A DNA stretch of 42,753 nucleotides from Variovorax sp. Root473 (GCF_001426505.1 NZ_LMEV01000016.1:244619-287371); one strand, 5' to 3'. Numbered from the stretch's first letter, positions 9,280 to 18,864 are shown. Numbers and translations: made by a program. Notes: generated by a model from the letters alone, not told the origin.

Positions 9280-9301
9280 AAGCGCCCCCGAGGGGGCGCT
9301 T
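9280..9301 (-). terminator. Rho-independent terminator with T-tract on the minus strand
   Basis: Inverted repeat AAGCGCCCCC / GGGGGCGCTT with a two-base centre (effectively a four-base loop). The run of seven A at 9275-9281 becomes a U tract when read on the minus strand, so it fits transcription coming from the right (the small gene at 9363-9440), although the stem can also serve the plus-strand acyltransferase gene. Confidence 0.75.
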
Positions 9302-9362
9302 GAACGACGCACGCATGCGCCGTGAGGAGGAACCGGGGTTCGTTCGCGGTGGTCGCGTCCGG

Positions 9363-9440
9363 TCAGAGAATCCCGAAGATCTTCAGCCCGATGATCACGA
9401 TCAGCGGAACGCCGCAGAGCCAAAGGATGATGCTTTTCAT
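9363..9440 (-). CDS. 25-residue single-pass membrane peptide
   Basis: The minus strand encodes a 25-residue peptide beginning MKSIILWLCGVPLIVIIG and ending LKIFGIL, then TGA. One charged residue at position 2 is followed by an almost unbroken hydrophobic helix, with Lys20 near the C-terminal side. A ribosome site GGAGA lies seven bases before the ATG, and a terminator with a U tract lies about 60 bases beyond the stop. Together these make a true small gene likely. From memory, tiny membrane proteins of this style are common but unassigned in Burkholderiales and alphaproteobacteria. Function unknown; it could be a stress-related membrane peptide or a respiratory-complex accessory. Confidence 0.65.
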   Translation of the reverse strand: MKSIILWLCGVPLIVIIGLKIFGIL

Positions 9441-9552
9441 GACCGGTCTCCGTGAGGTGTGTAGGCCTCTACAGTGGCCGCGTTGCGAGCCAGCGCGTGC
9501 GGGAAAAGCCAAACCAAGCGCGTGAGCGCCAGCCTACAGGCGAGCCGGTGGC

Positions 9553-10350
9553 TCAGCCCGCTTCGTCGGTCGGCACGAAGCCCAGGCGGCGCGAGATTTC
9601 CAGCGCGCAGGCCTTCAGCGGCACGGCCACGCGGCCGTTCCAGTCGCTGTCGAAGGTGGCCTCGGGGCCCATGGCCGTGATGCCCAGCACCAGGTTGTTG
9701 GTCGAGTCGAACACCGGCGCGCAGAAGGCGTCGATGCCCGGAATCGGCTGGCCCAACGTGCGCGACATGCCGTGCAGCCGCGTCTCGACCAGCAGCGCCT
9801 CGATCTGCGATGTCGACAGCTCTTCAGCACCGCGGCCGCCGGCCGGCCCGCGCAGGCGCGCAAGGTCGTCCACCATCATCTTTTCCACCACCTTCGGCGG
9901 CAGGTACGCCGCGAACAAACGCCCCGTGGCCGTGTAGGCCAGCGACATCACGGTGCCGGTGCGCAGGTTCACGTGCAGCGGGTGGATCGGCTCTTCCAGC
10001 CGCACCACGGTCGGCCCGAAGTTGCCCCACACGGCAACCGCGATGCTCTGTTCGGTCTCGGACGCGAGCGCCTCGATGAGGGGCGACGCTTCCTTGATCG
10101 GGTCGAGCCGCTGCAGCTTGGCCAGGCCCAGCTGCAGGGCCAGCGGGCCCAGTTCGTAGCGGCCGGTGCCGTCCTGCACCACGAACCCGACCTTCAGAAA
10201 ACTGACGAGGTAGGGGTGCGCCTTGCCGACTGGAATGCCGGCCGCCTTGCCGAGATCGCGCAGCGCCATGGGCGCCACGTGCCGCCCGAGCGCGACCAGC
10301 AATTGCGTTCCGATTTCGACGGATTGAATGCCACGTCTTGGCTTTTCCAT
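9553..10350 (-). CDS. IclR-family transcriptional regulator
   Basis: 265 residues from ATG 10350. The N-terminal winged helix (RGIQSVEIGTQLLVALGR, then MALRDLGKAAGIPVGKAHPYLVSFLKVGFVVQ) is followed by the IclR effector-binding GAF-like domain (SIAVAVWGNFGPTVVRLEE, GTVMSLAYTATGRLFAAYLP, GIDAFCAPVFDSTNNLVLGITAMGP). IclR proteins of this sort usually sense a substrate or intermediate of the pathway they flank. The gene is divergent from the flavoprotein dehydrogenase and probably controls the run 10542-21698. No strong Shine-Dalgarno is seen before the ATG. The open frame upstream of this ATG crosses the AT-rich regulatory region and is not taken as coding. Confidence 0.92.
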   Translation of the reverse strand: MEKPRRGIQSVEIGTQLLVALGRHVAPMALRDLGKAAGIPVGKAHPYLVSFLKVGFVVQDGTGRYELGPLALQLGLAKLQRLDPIKEASPLIEALASETEQSIAVAVWGNFGPTVVRLEEPIHPLHVNLRTGTVMSLAYTATGRLFAAYLPPKVVEKMMVDDLARLRGPAGGRGAEELSTSQIEALLVETRLHGMSRTLGQPIPGIDAFCAPVFDSTNNLVLGITAMGPEATFDSDWNGRVAVPLKACALEISRRLGFVPTDEAG

Positions 10351-10541
10351 GGGGCGCCCGGCGTGGGGGTTGAGGGAGGGAGCGAGTATAGCCATCAGGG
10401 TTTTTACTGATATTGTCGTGTTCAATCGACGATGACTGATCATCTGATAGTAACTAAACGACTTGACCATATCAATATCGCTCCCTAAACTCCGCCGCAA
10501 CTTAAGTCGTACACACAACACGAGAGCGAACAGAGGCAGAG
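10351..10541. promoter_or_regulatory. Divergent control region of the IclR gene and the catabolic cluster
   Basis: This 191-bp gap is clearly more AT-rich than its flanks. On the plus strand TTGACC (10463-10468), a 17-bp spacer and TAAACT (10486-10491) form a good sigma-70-type promoter about 50 bases before the 10542 ATG. On the minus strand TATACT (complement of 10385-10390) is a -10 candidate for the regulator. A 7-bp inverted pair GATATTG (10409-10415) and CAATATC (10473-10479) and the imperfect palindrome around 10435-10451 are operator candidates. Confidence 0.55.
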
Positions 10542-12296
10542 ATGGAACAGAACACGTGGGAATGCGATGTCCTCGTCGTCGGCAGCGGCGCGTCGGGCAT
10601 GGCCACCGCCGTCACGGCGGCGTCGCAGGGTTTGAAGGTGCTGGTCGTCGAGAAGGAGCCGCGCTTTGGCGGCACCACCGCGCGCTCGGGCGGCTGGCTG
10701 TGGATTCCGGGCACGCGCCTGGCCACGGAGCAGGGCATTCATGAGCCGCCCGGCGCGGCGCTCGACTACATGCAGCACGAGACCACGACGCACTTCGACG
10801 CGGCGCGCGTGGGTGCCTTCCTCGACATGGGCCCGAAGGCCATCGACTTCTTCACGCGCAACACCTGCGTGCAGTTCGACATGCCGGCCGTCTTCCCCGA
10901 CTACCACGCCGAAGCGCCCGGCGGCCAGCAAGGTGGCCGCTCGATGGTCACGCGCCCGTTCGACGGCCGCGAACTCGGCAAGCGCATCAAGCACCTGGCG
11001 CCGCCGCTGCCCGAGTTGACCGTGTTCGGGATGATGTTGGGCTCGGGCCCCGAGATCAAACACTTCATGCGGGCCTTCAAGTCGCCGACCTCGTTCTGGT
11101 ACGTGACCAAGCGCCTGACCCGGCACTTCCTGGACGTGGTGCGCCACGGCCGCGGCATGACGCTGACCAACGGCAACGCGCTGGCCGGCCGCCTGGCCAA
11201 GGCCGCGATGGACCTGGACATTCCCGTGTGGCTCTCGTCGCCGGTGAAGAAGCTCGTGGTCGAGTACGACGGCGTCTCGGGCGCCGTGGTGCAGCACGAA
11301 GGCAAGACGATGCGCATCACCGCGAAGCGCGGCGTGGTGCTGGCCTGCGGCGGCTTCCCTTACGACGTGGAGCGCCGCAAGCAACTGTTCCCGCACGCAC
11401 CGACCGGCAAGGAGCACTACTCGCCGTCGCCGTCCACGAACACCGGCGACGGCCTGCGCCTGGCCGAAGCCGTGGGCGGCCGCGTCGACGGCACGATTCC
11501 ACATGCCGCGGCCTGGGTGCCGGCCTCGGTCACCACGCGCCCCGACGGCAGCAAGGGCGTCATGCCGCACTTCATCGACCGCGCCAAGCCCGGCGTGATC
11601 GCGGTCACGCCCAAGGGCAAGCGCTTTGCCAACGAAGGCAACTCGTACCATGACTTCGTGCAGGCGATGGTCAAGGCCTGCGAGGGCGAGCCCGAGGTCA
11701 CGGCCTGGCTGCTGTGCGACCACAAGGCGCTGCGCGACTACGGCCTGGGCTGCGTCGCACCCGCGCCGCTGCCCATCGGCCGCCACCTGAAGAGCGGCTA
11801 CCTCAAGCGCGGCGCCAGCGTGGGCGAACTCGCGAAGGAAATCGGCATTGCGCCCGCCGTGCTGGAAGCCACCGTGCAGGAGTTCAACCAGGGTGCGCGC
11901 ACCGGCGACGACCCGGCCTTCGGCAAGGGCAGCAAGGCCTACAACCGCTACCAGGGCGACGCCAACGTCACGCCGAACCCGTGCGTCGCGCCGCTGGAAA
12001 ACGGTCCGTACTACGCGATCAAGCTGGTCGTCGGCGACATCGGCACCTTTGCCGGTCTCGTCACCGACGAGAAGACCCGCGTGCTCGACGCCGACCGCCA
12101 GCCGATCAAGGGCCTGTACGCCGTCGGCAACGACGCGGCCAGCGTGATGGGCGGCAACTACCCCGGCGCGGGCATCACGCTCGGCCCGGCGCTCACCTTC
12201 GGCTATGTCGCAGGGCTGCAGGTCGCGCAGGCTGAGGCTGCCGCGCCCCTGCACGTCGAACAGCGCGAAGCGGTGGCCGTGCCGCGCGGCGCCTGA
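10542..12296 (+). CDS. FAD-dependent dehydrogenase (fumarate reductase / 3-ketosteroid dehydrogenase-like)
   Basis: A 584-residue flavoprotein. The dinucleotide-binding motif VLVVGSGASGMATAV with VVEKEPRFGGTTARSGG is at residues 10-50. A second family block near the C-terminus, GLYAVGNDAASVMGGNYPGAG, completes the FAD site. This fold removes hydrogens next to a carbonyl or reduces C=C bonds (ketosteroid 1-dehydrogenase, flavocytochrome c, urocanate reductase relatives). The substrate cannot be read from sequence. It is the first gene of the plus-strand run behind promoter 10463-10491, with an SD-like AGAGGCAGAG just before the ATG. An SDR and a LivK-type importer follow directly, so it likely acts early on an imported substrate or its CoA ester. 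Confidence 0.9.
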   Translation: MEQNTWECDVLVVGSGASGMATAVTAASQGLKVLVVEKEPRFGGTTARSGGWLWIPGTRLATEQGIHEPPGAALDYMQHETTTHFDAARVGAFLDMGPKAIDFFTRNTCVQFDMPAVFPDYHAEAPGGQQGGRSMVTRPFDGRELGKRIKHLAPPLPELTVFGMMLGSGPEIKHFMRAFKSPTSFWYVTKRLTRHFLDVVRHGRGMTLTNGNALAGRLAKAAMDLDIPVWLSSPVKKLVVEYDGVSGAVVQHEGKTMRITAKRGVVLACGGFPYDVERRKQLFPHAPTGKEHYSPSPSTNTGDGLRLAEAVGGRVDGTIPHAAAWVPASVTTRPDGSKGVMPHFIDRAKPGVIAVTPKGKRFANEGNSYHDFVQAMVKACEGEPEVTAWLLCDHKALRDYGLGCVAPAPLPIGRHLKSGYLKRGASVGELAKEIGIAPAVLEATVQEFNQGARTGDDPAFGKGSKAYNRYQGDANVTPNPCVAPLENGPYYAIKLVVGDIGTFAGLVTDEKTRVLDADRQPIKGLYAVGNDAASVMGGNYPGAGITLGPALTFGYVAGLQVAQAEAAAPLHVEQREAVAVPRGA

Positions 12297-12338
12297 CCCC
12301 GTTCCGATTCAACGCACGCATTCATCAAGGAGCCGACC

Positions 12339-13115
12339 ATGCCCTTTCCTCCCCATGTCGCACCGCGCCTGCTCGAAGGCCGCCTCGCGCTGATCACCGG
12401 CGCCGGCCAGGGCAACGGCCGCGCGCTCGCGCTCGGCCTGGCCCAGGCGGGCGCGCGCGTCGTCGTCACCGACATGAACGAAGCCACCGTGGCCGAGACC
12501 GCGCAACTGGTGCGCAGCGAAGGCGGCCAGGCCTGGTCGTTCGTGCTCGACGTCACCGCGCCCGAGGCCTGCCATGCGCTGGCCGCGCGCGTGGCGCAAG
12601 AGGTCGGCCACGTCGACCTGCTGGTGAACAACGCCGGCATCATCATCCGCGAGACCACCAGCAGCCCGAACGCCGCGGCCAACTGGAAGAAGACCATCGA
12701 CGTGAACGTGCACGGCACCTTCAACACCACGCTGGCCTTCATCCCGGTGCTCAAGCAGACGAAGGGCTCGATCATCAACATCGCATCCATCGCCGCCTAC
12801 GCAGGGCAGGCCGCGAGCCTGGGCTACTCGCCCTCGAAGGGCGCCATCAAGATGCTCACGCAGTCGCTGGCGCAGGAGCTCGCACCGGCCGGCGTGCGCG
12901 TGAACGCGCTCGCACCCGGCGTGATCGAGACGCCCATGACCGCCGCCACGCGCGAGAACCCGCAGCGCCTCGAGTCGTTCATGACACGCATCCCGCTGGG
13001 CCGCGTCGGCCAGACCGAAGACCTGGTGGGCCCGGTGATCTTCCTGGCGAGCGACATGTCGCGCTACGTCACCGGCATCACGCTGCCGGTGGACGGCGGC
13101 TTCCTTGCCGTCTGA
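12339..13115 (+). CDS. Short-chain dehydrogenase/reductase (SDR family)
   Basis: 258 residues, classical SDR length. TGAGQGNG at 20-27 binds NAD(P); NNAG at 97-100; catalytic Ser150, Tyr163 and Lys167 (INIAS...YSPSK); C-terminal VTGITLPVDGGFLAV. The Asp at 45 after the second strand (VVVTDMNE) favours NAD(H) over NADP(H). Probably interconverts a hydroxy and keto group in the cluster's pathway. SD AAGGAG at 12327-12332, six bases before the ATG, 42 bp after the flavoprotein gene. Confidence 0.93.
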   Translation: MPFPPHVAPRLLEGRLALITGAGQGNGRALALGLAQAGARVVVTDMNEATVAETAQLVRSEGGQAWSFVLDVTAPEACHALAARVAQEVGHVDLLVNNAGIIIRETTSSPNAAANWKKTIDVNVHGTFNTTLAFIPVLKQTKGSIINIASIAAYAGQAASLGYSPSKGAIKMLTQSLAQELAPAGVRVNALAPGVIETPMTAATRENPQRLESFMTRIPLGRVGQTEDLVGPVIFLASDMSRYVTGITLPVDGGFLAV

Positions 13116-13176
13116 GCCGCTGGCTTTCTTTTTCGATTTCCCGTTCCCGTCCGTCAAACCCTTCAGGAGACAAAGA

Positions 13177-14376
13177 ATGAAAACGATCCGTCTGTACAAG
13201 ACCCTGGTCGCGACCGCCGCCTTCGCTGCGTTCAGTGCCGGTGCCTACGCGCAAGACATCAAGCTCGGCTACAACGGCGACCTCTCGGCGTCGCCGTCGG
13301 CGCAAAGCGGCCAGGCCGCGGTGCTGGGCATGGAAGCGGCCATTGCCGACCTGAACGCCGCCGGCGGTGCGCTCGGACGGAAGTTCACGCTGGTCACGCG
13401 CGATGACGTCTCGGCGCCGCCGAAGTCGATCCAGAACATGAGCGACCTGGTCGACAACGAGAAGGTCGTCGCCGTGTTCGGCCCCACCAACTCGGGCAAC
13501 GCCATGGCCTGGAAGCACATCGCCAACCAGAAGAAGATCCCCGTGCTGGGCAACGTCGGTTCGGGCACCGACATCACCAAGCCGATGAGCCCCGGCGCCG
13601 ACAACTACATGTTCCGCGTCTCGATGGTCGACCGCGAGCAGGTCGCCGCGCTCATGGCCTACGTGAAGCGCAACACGGCCGGCTCCAAGGTCGTGGGCCT
13701 CATGGCCGAGACCACCGGCTACGGCCAGGGCGGCCTGAAGGACATGGAAGAAATCGCCAAGCTGCAGGACATCAAGATCGCGGCCACCGAGCGATTCGGC
13801 GTCGGCGACACCGACATGACCTCGCAGCTGTCCAAGATGAAGGCCGCCAACGTCGACACCGTGGTGGTGTGGGCGCAGGGCACGCCGATCGCGCAGCTCG
13901 TGCGCAGCATGGAGAAGATCAACTACTTCCCGCTGACGCTCACCTCATGGGCGGCCGACAACATCACCTTCTACGACGCAGCCGGCAAGGCGCTGGCCGA
14001 GAAGCCGATCTTCATGCGCACCGTGAGCGAGACGCGCACGCCCGCGCAGCAGAAGCTGTTCGACCGCATCGGCAGCAAGCTGAAGGCACCGGGCTCGTTC
14101 TCGTTCGCGCTGCACGGCTATGACTCGGTGCAGCTGCTGGCCCAGGCCATGAAGCAGGCCAACAGCACCGACGGCGCCGCCGTGCGCGCCGCGCTCGAAG
14201 ACCTGAAGACGCCGGTGCAGGGTGTGCTCAAGACCTACGAGAAGCCCTTCAGCAAGACCAACCACGAAGCGCTCACGGCGAAAGACCTGGTCTGGATCCG
14301 CTGGAAGGACGGCAAGCTCATGCCCTACACCGACGCACTGATCGGTGCGCTCAAGCCGGCCGACTTCAAGCAATAA
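13177..14376 (+). CDS. ABC transporter periplasmic substrate-binding protein, LivK/branched-chain amide class
   Basis: 399 residues. Sec signal peptide MKTIRLYKTLVATAAFAAFS with probable cleavage after AYA (residue 25), then a type I periplasmic-binding fold (DIKLGYNGDLS, VAVFGPTNSGNAMA, YMFRVSMVDREQVAALM, GLMAETTGYGQGG). This class binds branched-chain amino acids but has been widely recruited for aromatic and other carboxylates; location beside catabolic genes points to the latter. ATG 13177 has SD AGGAG; the frame upstream of it is not used. Confidence 0.94.
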   Translation: MKTIRLYKTLVATAAFAAFSAGAYAQDIKLGYNGDLSASPSAQSGQAAVLGMEAAIADLNAAGGALGRKFTLVTRDDVSAPPKSIQNMSDLVDNEKVVAVFGPTNSGNAMAWKHIANQKKIPVLGNVGSGTDITKPMSPGADNYMFRVSMVDREQVAALMAYVKRNTAGSKVVGLMAETTGYGQGGLKDMEEIAKLQDIKIAATERFGVGDTDMTSQLSKMKAANVDTVVVWAQGTPIAQLVRSMEKINYFPLTLTSWAADNITFYDAAGKALAEKPIFMRTVSETRTPAQQKLFDRIGSKLKAPGSFSFALHGYDSVQLLAQAMKQANSTDGAAVRAALEDLKTPVQGVLKTYEKPFSKTNHEALTAKDLVWIRWKDGKLMPYTDALIGALKPADFKQ

Positions 14377-14433
14377 ACGTCTGAGACAAGAAGGAACGGG
14401 GCACCGCCTCGTTCCGCAACGGAGATACACACC

Positions 14434-15357
14434 ATGGTTGAAGCGCTCCTGCAGGCGCTCATCAGCGGGCTCGCCGTCGGCGGTGCCTATGCGCTGGTGG
14501 CGCTGGGATTCAGCATCACGTTCACGACGACCAAGACGCTGAACTTCTCGCACGGCGAGTTCGTCTCGGCCGGCGCGTTCATCGGCATGAGCGCGCTGTT
14601 CCTCGTGCTGGGCAAGCCGCTCAGTTCCACCACCTTCGGCGACGCGGTGCCGGGCGCGGGTGCGCAGCTCTTTGCGTTGCTCGCCGCGCTCGGCGTGATG
14701 GGCTTCCTGGGCTGGCTGCTCTATGTACTCGGTGTGCGTCCCTTCGCGGGCCGCCCGGGCATGGCCTGGGTCATGAGCACGCTGGGCTTCGGCGTGATCC
14801 TGCAGAGCGTGGGCCTGGCCATCTGGGGCCCGAAGCCCGTGGTGGTGCCCGCGCCCGTGGGCGACACCGTGATCCGCATGTTCGGCGTGGGCGTGCGCCC
14901 GCAGGAATTGCTCACGCTCGGTGTGGCCGTGGTCGTGATGATCGGCTTCGACCGCGTGATGAACCGCACCATGATCGGCAAGGCCATGCGCGCCGTGGCG
15001 CAGAACGGCAACGTGGCCAGCCTCATGGGCATCAACACCAACGCCATGATGATCGGCGCCTTCGTCGTCAGCTCGGCGCTGGCGGGGCTGTCGGGTTTTC
15101 TGCTCGCGCCCATCGCGCAGGCCTCGCTCTTCATGGGGCTGACCGTGGGGCTCAAGGGCTTCTCGGGCGCCATGATCGGCGGGCTGAGCAACCCGCGCGG
15201 CTGCGTCATCGGCGGCTTCCTGCTGGGCGTGCTCGAGTCGATGGTGAACCTGTGGCAGGCGCAGTGGCGCGAGGTCGCGGTGTTCGCACTCGTGATCCTG
15301 GTGCTGGCCTTCCGGCCCACGGGCTTGTTCGGCCGCTCGACGGTGGAGAAGGTATGA
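14434..15357 (+). CDS. ABC transporter permease, LivH class
   Basis: A 307-residue inner-membrane protein with about eight hydrophobic segments. It begins VEALLQALISGLAVGGAYALVALGFSI and contains TLNFSHGEF and the EAA-like loop GLKGFSGAMIGGLSNPRG, all hallmarks of LivH permeases. SD GGAG lies before ATG 14434. The stop overlaps the next start (ATGA at 15354-15357), so translation with the permease-ATPase fusion is coupled. Confidence 0.94.
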   Translation: MVEALLQALISGLAVGGAYALVALGFSITFTTTKTLNFSHGEFVSAGAFIGMSALFLVLGKPLSSTTFGDAVPGAGAQLFALLAALGVMGFLGWLLYVLGVRPFAGRPGMAWVMSTLGFGVILQSVGLAIWGPKPVVVPAPVGDTVIRMFGVGVRPQELLTLGVAVVVMIGFDRVMNRTMIGKAMRAVAQNGNVASLMGINTNAMMIGAFVVSSALAGLSGFLLAPIAQASLFMGLTVGLKGFSGAMIGGLSNPRGCVIGGFLLGVLESMVNLWQAQWREVAVFALVILVLAFRPTGLFGRSTVEKV

Positions 15358-17135
15358 AGCGCCTCGTCCATCCCGCCGCCGTGGTGTTGGTGGCGGCCGT
15401 GCTGTGCGGCCTGGTCTCGCTGTCCGGCAACGACTACTACCTGCGCATCGCTTTCATGATGTGCGTCTACTACCTGTGCGCGGCCGGCATGAACGTGCTG
15501 GTCGGCTACGCAGGCCAGAAATCGCTGGGCCAGGCCGGCCTGTTCGCGGCCGGTGCCTACGCGGTCGCGCTCATCACCTCGCGCACCGAGCTGAATCCGT
15601 GGCTCGCGCTGGTGATCGCGGCGGTTGTCTCCGGCGTGTGCGGCGTGCTCATCGCGCTGCCCTCGCTGCGCGTGAAGGGCCCGTACCTTGCGATGGTCAC
15701 GCTGGCCTTCGGCATCGTGGTCGAGAAGCTCGTGGGGGAGTGGACCGACGTGTTCGGCGGCGCGCAGGGCATCTACGGCATCCGCCCGCTGACCTGGAAC
15801 GGCCAGCCGCTGAGCAGCGTGCAATGGGTGATCCTGGGCATCGTGCTCAGCGCCGCGCTGCACCTGCTGCTGCGCAACCTGCTGCAGGGCCGCTTCGGCC
15901 GTGCGCTGCTGTCGCTGCAGGCGGACGAGATCGCCTCGTCGTCGGTGGGCGTGCGCGTGTACCGCGCCAAGGTCATGGCCTTCGTGGTCGCGGCCGTCAC
16001 CTGCGGCATCGCGGGCGCGCTCGTGGCGCAGCAGAACCAGTACATCAACTCCGACTTCATCACCTTCCACCTGTCGATCTTCATCCTGCTGCTGGTGCTG
16101 TTCGGCGGCGCGGGCTCGATGTACGGCCCCATCGTGGGCGCGGTGCTGCTCACGGCGACCGACGCGCTGCTCGCACGCTGGCCTTCGGCGCAGCACTTCC
16201 TGTACGGCTTCCTGCTGCTGTTCGCGCTGTACGTGATGCCGGGCGGCGTGGTGGGCCTGTTCAACAAGTGGTTCCTGAAGTCGCGCCACCGCGGCGAAGG
16301 GGCGGCCGGCAACGGCATGCCGGGGCAGATCGGTCCCGGCGGCGACGGCGAGCTGCTGGTGGTGCAGGGCGTGACCAAGTCGTACGGCGGCGTGAAGCCG
16401 GCGCAGGACGTGTCGTTCCGCCTGCAGCGCGGCCACATCCATGCGCTCATCGGACCGAACGGCGCCGGCAAGAGCACCATGATCAACATGCTCACCGGCG
16501 TGGTCGAACCCGACGCGGGCGTGATCCGCTTCCTGGGCCGCAACATCGTGGGCCAGCCCGCGCACACCATCTGCTGCCTGGGCATGGGCCGCACCTTCCA
16601 GAACCTGCGCCTGTTTGCCGATCTGTCGGTGCTCGACAACGTGATGCTGGGGCGGCACAGCCGCATGAGCAACGGCTTCCTGTCGTCGCTCGTGGCCTGG
16701 CCCACGGCCGGCAAGCAGGAGCGCGCCACGCGCGACCGCGCGCTGCAGCTGCTCGACCTCGTGGGCCTGGGCCACCTGGCGCACTGGCCCGCGGGCAGCC
16801 TGCCCTACGGCCTGCAGCGCCGCGTGGAACTGGCGCGCGCGCTGGCCACCGAGCCGCAGCTGCTGCTGCTCGACGAGCCCGCCGCCGGCCTCAACCCGCA
16901 GGAAACCGCCGAGCTCGGCGAACTGCTGGTGCGCATCGGCAAGTGCGGCGTCTCGATCCTGATGGTGGAGCACCACATGGACCTGGTGATGTCGATCTCC
17001 GACCACGTGATCGTTCTCGACTACGGCGTGAAGATCGCCGAAGGCAAGCCCGCCGAGGTGCAGTCGAACCCGCGCGTGGTCGAGGCCTACCTGGGCGTGG
17101 ACGACGAAGAAGACATGGCCGCCGTGCCTGCCTGA
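15354..17135 (+). CDS. Fused ABC permease-ATPase (LivM-LivG)
   Basis: 593 residues in one frame. Residues 1-310 are a LivM-class permease (LVGYAGQKSLGQAGLFAAGAY, VKGPYLAMVTLAFG, FGGAGSMYGPIVGAVLL). A short Gly-rich linker (312-332) joins it to a LivG-class ATPase with Walker A GPNGAGKST (367-375), a Q-loop in MGRTFQNLRLF, a degenerate signature LPYGLQRR in place of LSGGQ (483-490), Walker B LLLLDEP (503-509) and switch His in VEHHMD. LivM and LivG are separate proteins in E. coli; fused versions occur in some betaproteobacterial catabolic importers. The partner ATPase is the next gene. The ATG at 15354 is chosen because it overlaps the LivH stop; the open frame before it is antisense-like shadow inside the LivH gene. 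Confidence 0.92.
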   Translation: MKRLVHPAAVVLVAAVLCGLVSLSGNDYYLRIAFMMCVYYLCAAGMNVLVGYAGQKSLGQAGLFAAGAYAVALITSRTELNPWLALVIAAVVSGVCGVLIALPSLRVKGPYLAMVTLAFGIVVEKLVGEWTDVFGGAQGIYGIRPLTWNGQPLSSVQWVILGIVLSAALHLLLRNLLQGRFGRALLSLQADEIASSSVGVRVYRAKVMAFVVAAVTCGIAGALVAQQNQYINSDFITFHLSIFILLLVLFGGAGSMYGPIVGAVLLTATDALLARWPSAQHFLYGFLLLFALYVMPGGVVGLFNKWFLKSRHRGEGAAGNGMPGQIGPGGDGELLVVQGVTKSYGGVKPAQDVSFRLQRGHIHALIGPNGAGKSTMINMLTGVVEPDAGVIRFLGRNIVGQPAHTICCLGMGRTFQNLRLFADLSVLDNVMLGRHSRMSNGFLSSLVAWPTAGKQERATRDRALQLLDLVGLGHLAHWPAGSLPYGLQRRVELARALATEPQLLLLDEPAAGLNPQETAELGELLVRIGKCGVSILMVEHHMDLVMSISDHVIVLDYGVKIAEGKPAEVQSNPRVVEAYLGVDDEEDMAAVPA

Positions 17136-17155
17136 GCCAGAGGACCGAAACCATC

Positions 17156-17866
<711 letters not shown>

Positions 17867-17894
17867 TTTCATCGCTCACATCAAAGGAACCCCC

Positions 17895-18863
17895 ATGACC
17901 ACCAAGAAATTCGCCAGCCAGGCCGACCTCGAAGAAAAGAAGGTCTCGTTCACCCGCCTCTCGGAGAACGCCTACGCCTACACCGCCGAGGGCGACCCCA
18001 ACACCGGCGTCTTCATCGGCGACGAGGCCGTGATGGTGGTCGACACCCAGGCCACGCCCGCCATGGCGCAGGACGTGATCCGCCGCATCCGCGAAGTCAC
18101 GCCGCTGCCCATCAAGTACGTGCTGCTGAGCCACTACCACGCGGTGCGCGTGCTGGGCGCGTCGGCGTACTTCAAGGAAGGCGCCGAGCAGATCATTGCC
18201 AGCCGCGACACCTACGACCTGATCGTCGAGCGCGGCGAGCAGGACAAGGCCAGCGAAATCGGCCGCTTCCCGCGCCTGTTCCGCAACGTCGAGTCGGTGC
18301 CGGCCGGCCTCACCTGGCCCACCATGACCTTCGACGGCACGATGAGCGTGTGGCTCGGCAAGAAGCTCGAAGTGAAGATCGCGCAGGTCGGCCGCGGCCA
18401 CACCAAGGGCGACACCATCGCCTACCTCGAAGACCAGAAGATCTGCTTCGCGGGCGACCTCGTCGAATACCAGAGCACCGCTTACGCCGGCGACTGCTAC
18501 TTCCGCGACTGGCCCACCACGCTCGACCGCCTGGCCGGCTTTGGCTTCGAGAAGCTGGTGCCTGGCCGCGGCGCCGCGCTGGAAAACGCCGCCGACGTGC
18601 GCAAGGCCATCGCCTCCACGCGCGCCTTCATCTGCGACGTCTACACGCTGGTGAACAACGGCGTGGCCGAGGGCAAGTCGCTCAACGTGATCTACGAGGA
18701 AACCGTGGCCGCGCTGCGCCCGACCTACGGCCACTGGGTCATCTTCGACCACTGCATGCCTTTCGACGTGACCCGTGCCTACGACGAGGCCACCGGCCAC
18801 GTGCACCCGCGCATCTGGACCGCAGAGCGCGACATCGAAATGTGGAACGCGCTCGAAAGCTAG
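17895..18863 (+). CDS. Metallo-beta-lactamase-fold hydrolase with incomplete metal site
   Basis: 322 residues. The fold is recognised from GVFIGDEAVMVVDTQ, YVLLSHYHAVRVLGA, GRGHTKGDTIAYL and CFAGDLV. The usual HxHxDH motif reads H80-Y-H82-A-V84-R85, so the Asp and third His are absent, and the final PGHG loop is PGRG (Arg225). His80, His82, His169 and Asp188 remain, enough for at most a single M1-type metal site. From memory this HYHAVR form recurs in a subset of proteobacterial homologues near aromatic-type catabolic genes, so it may be a conserved subfamily rather than decay. Possible roles: thioester or lactone hydrolase, or non-hydrolytic. SD AAAGGA precedes ATG 17895. Confidence 0.85.
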   Translation: MTTKKFASQADLEEKKVSFTRLSENAYAYTAEGDPNTGVFIGDEAVMVVDTQATPAMAQDVIRRIREVTPLPIKYVLLSHYHAVRVLGASAYFKEGAEQIIASRDTYDLIVERGEQDKASEIGRFPRLFRNVESVPAGLTWPTMTFDGTMSVWLGKKLEVKIAQVGRGHTKGDTIAYLEDQKICFAGDLVEYQSTAYAGDCYFRDWPTTLDRLAGFGFEKLVPGRGAALENAADVRKAIASTRAFICDVYTLVNNGVAEGKSLNVIYEETVAALRPTYGHWVIFDHCMPFDVTRAYDEATGHVHPRIWTAERDIEMWNALES

Positions 18864-18864
18864 C

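Noticed and set aside
14721..17006. 761-codon frame antisense to the transporter genes
   Set aside because: His/Ala/Arg-rich translation typical of the antisense of high-GC genes; the plus strand encodes clear LivH and LivM-LivG proteins.
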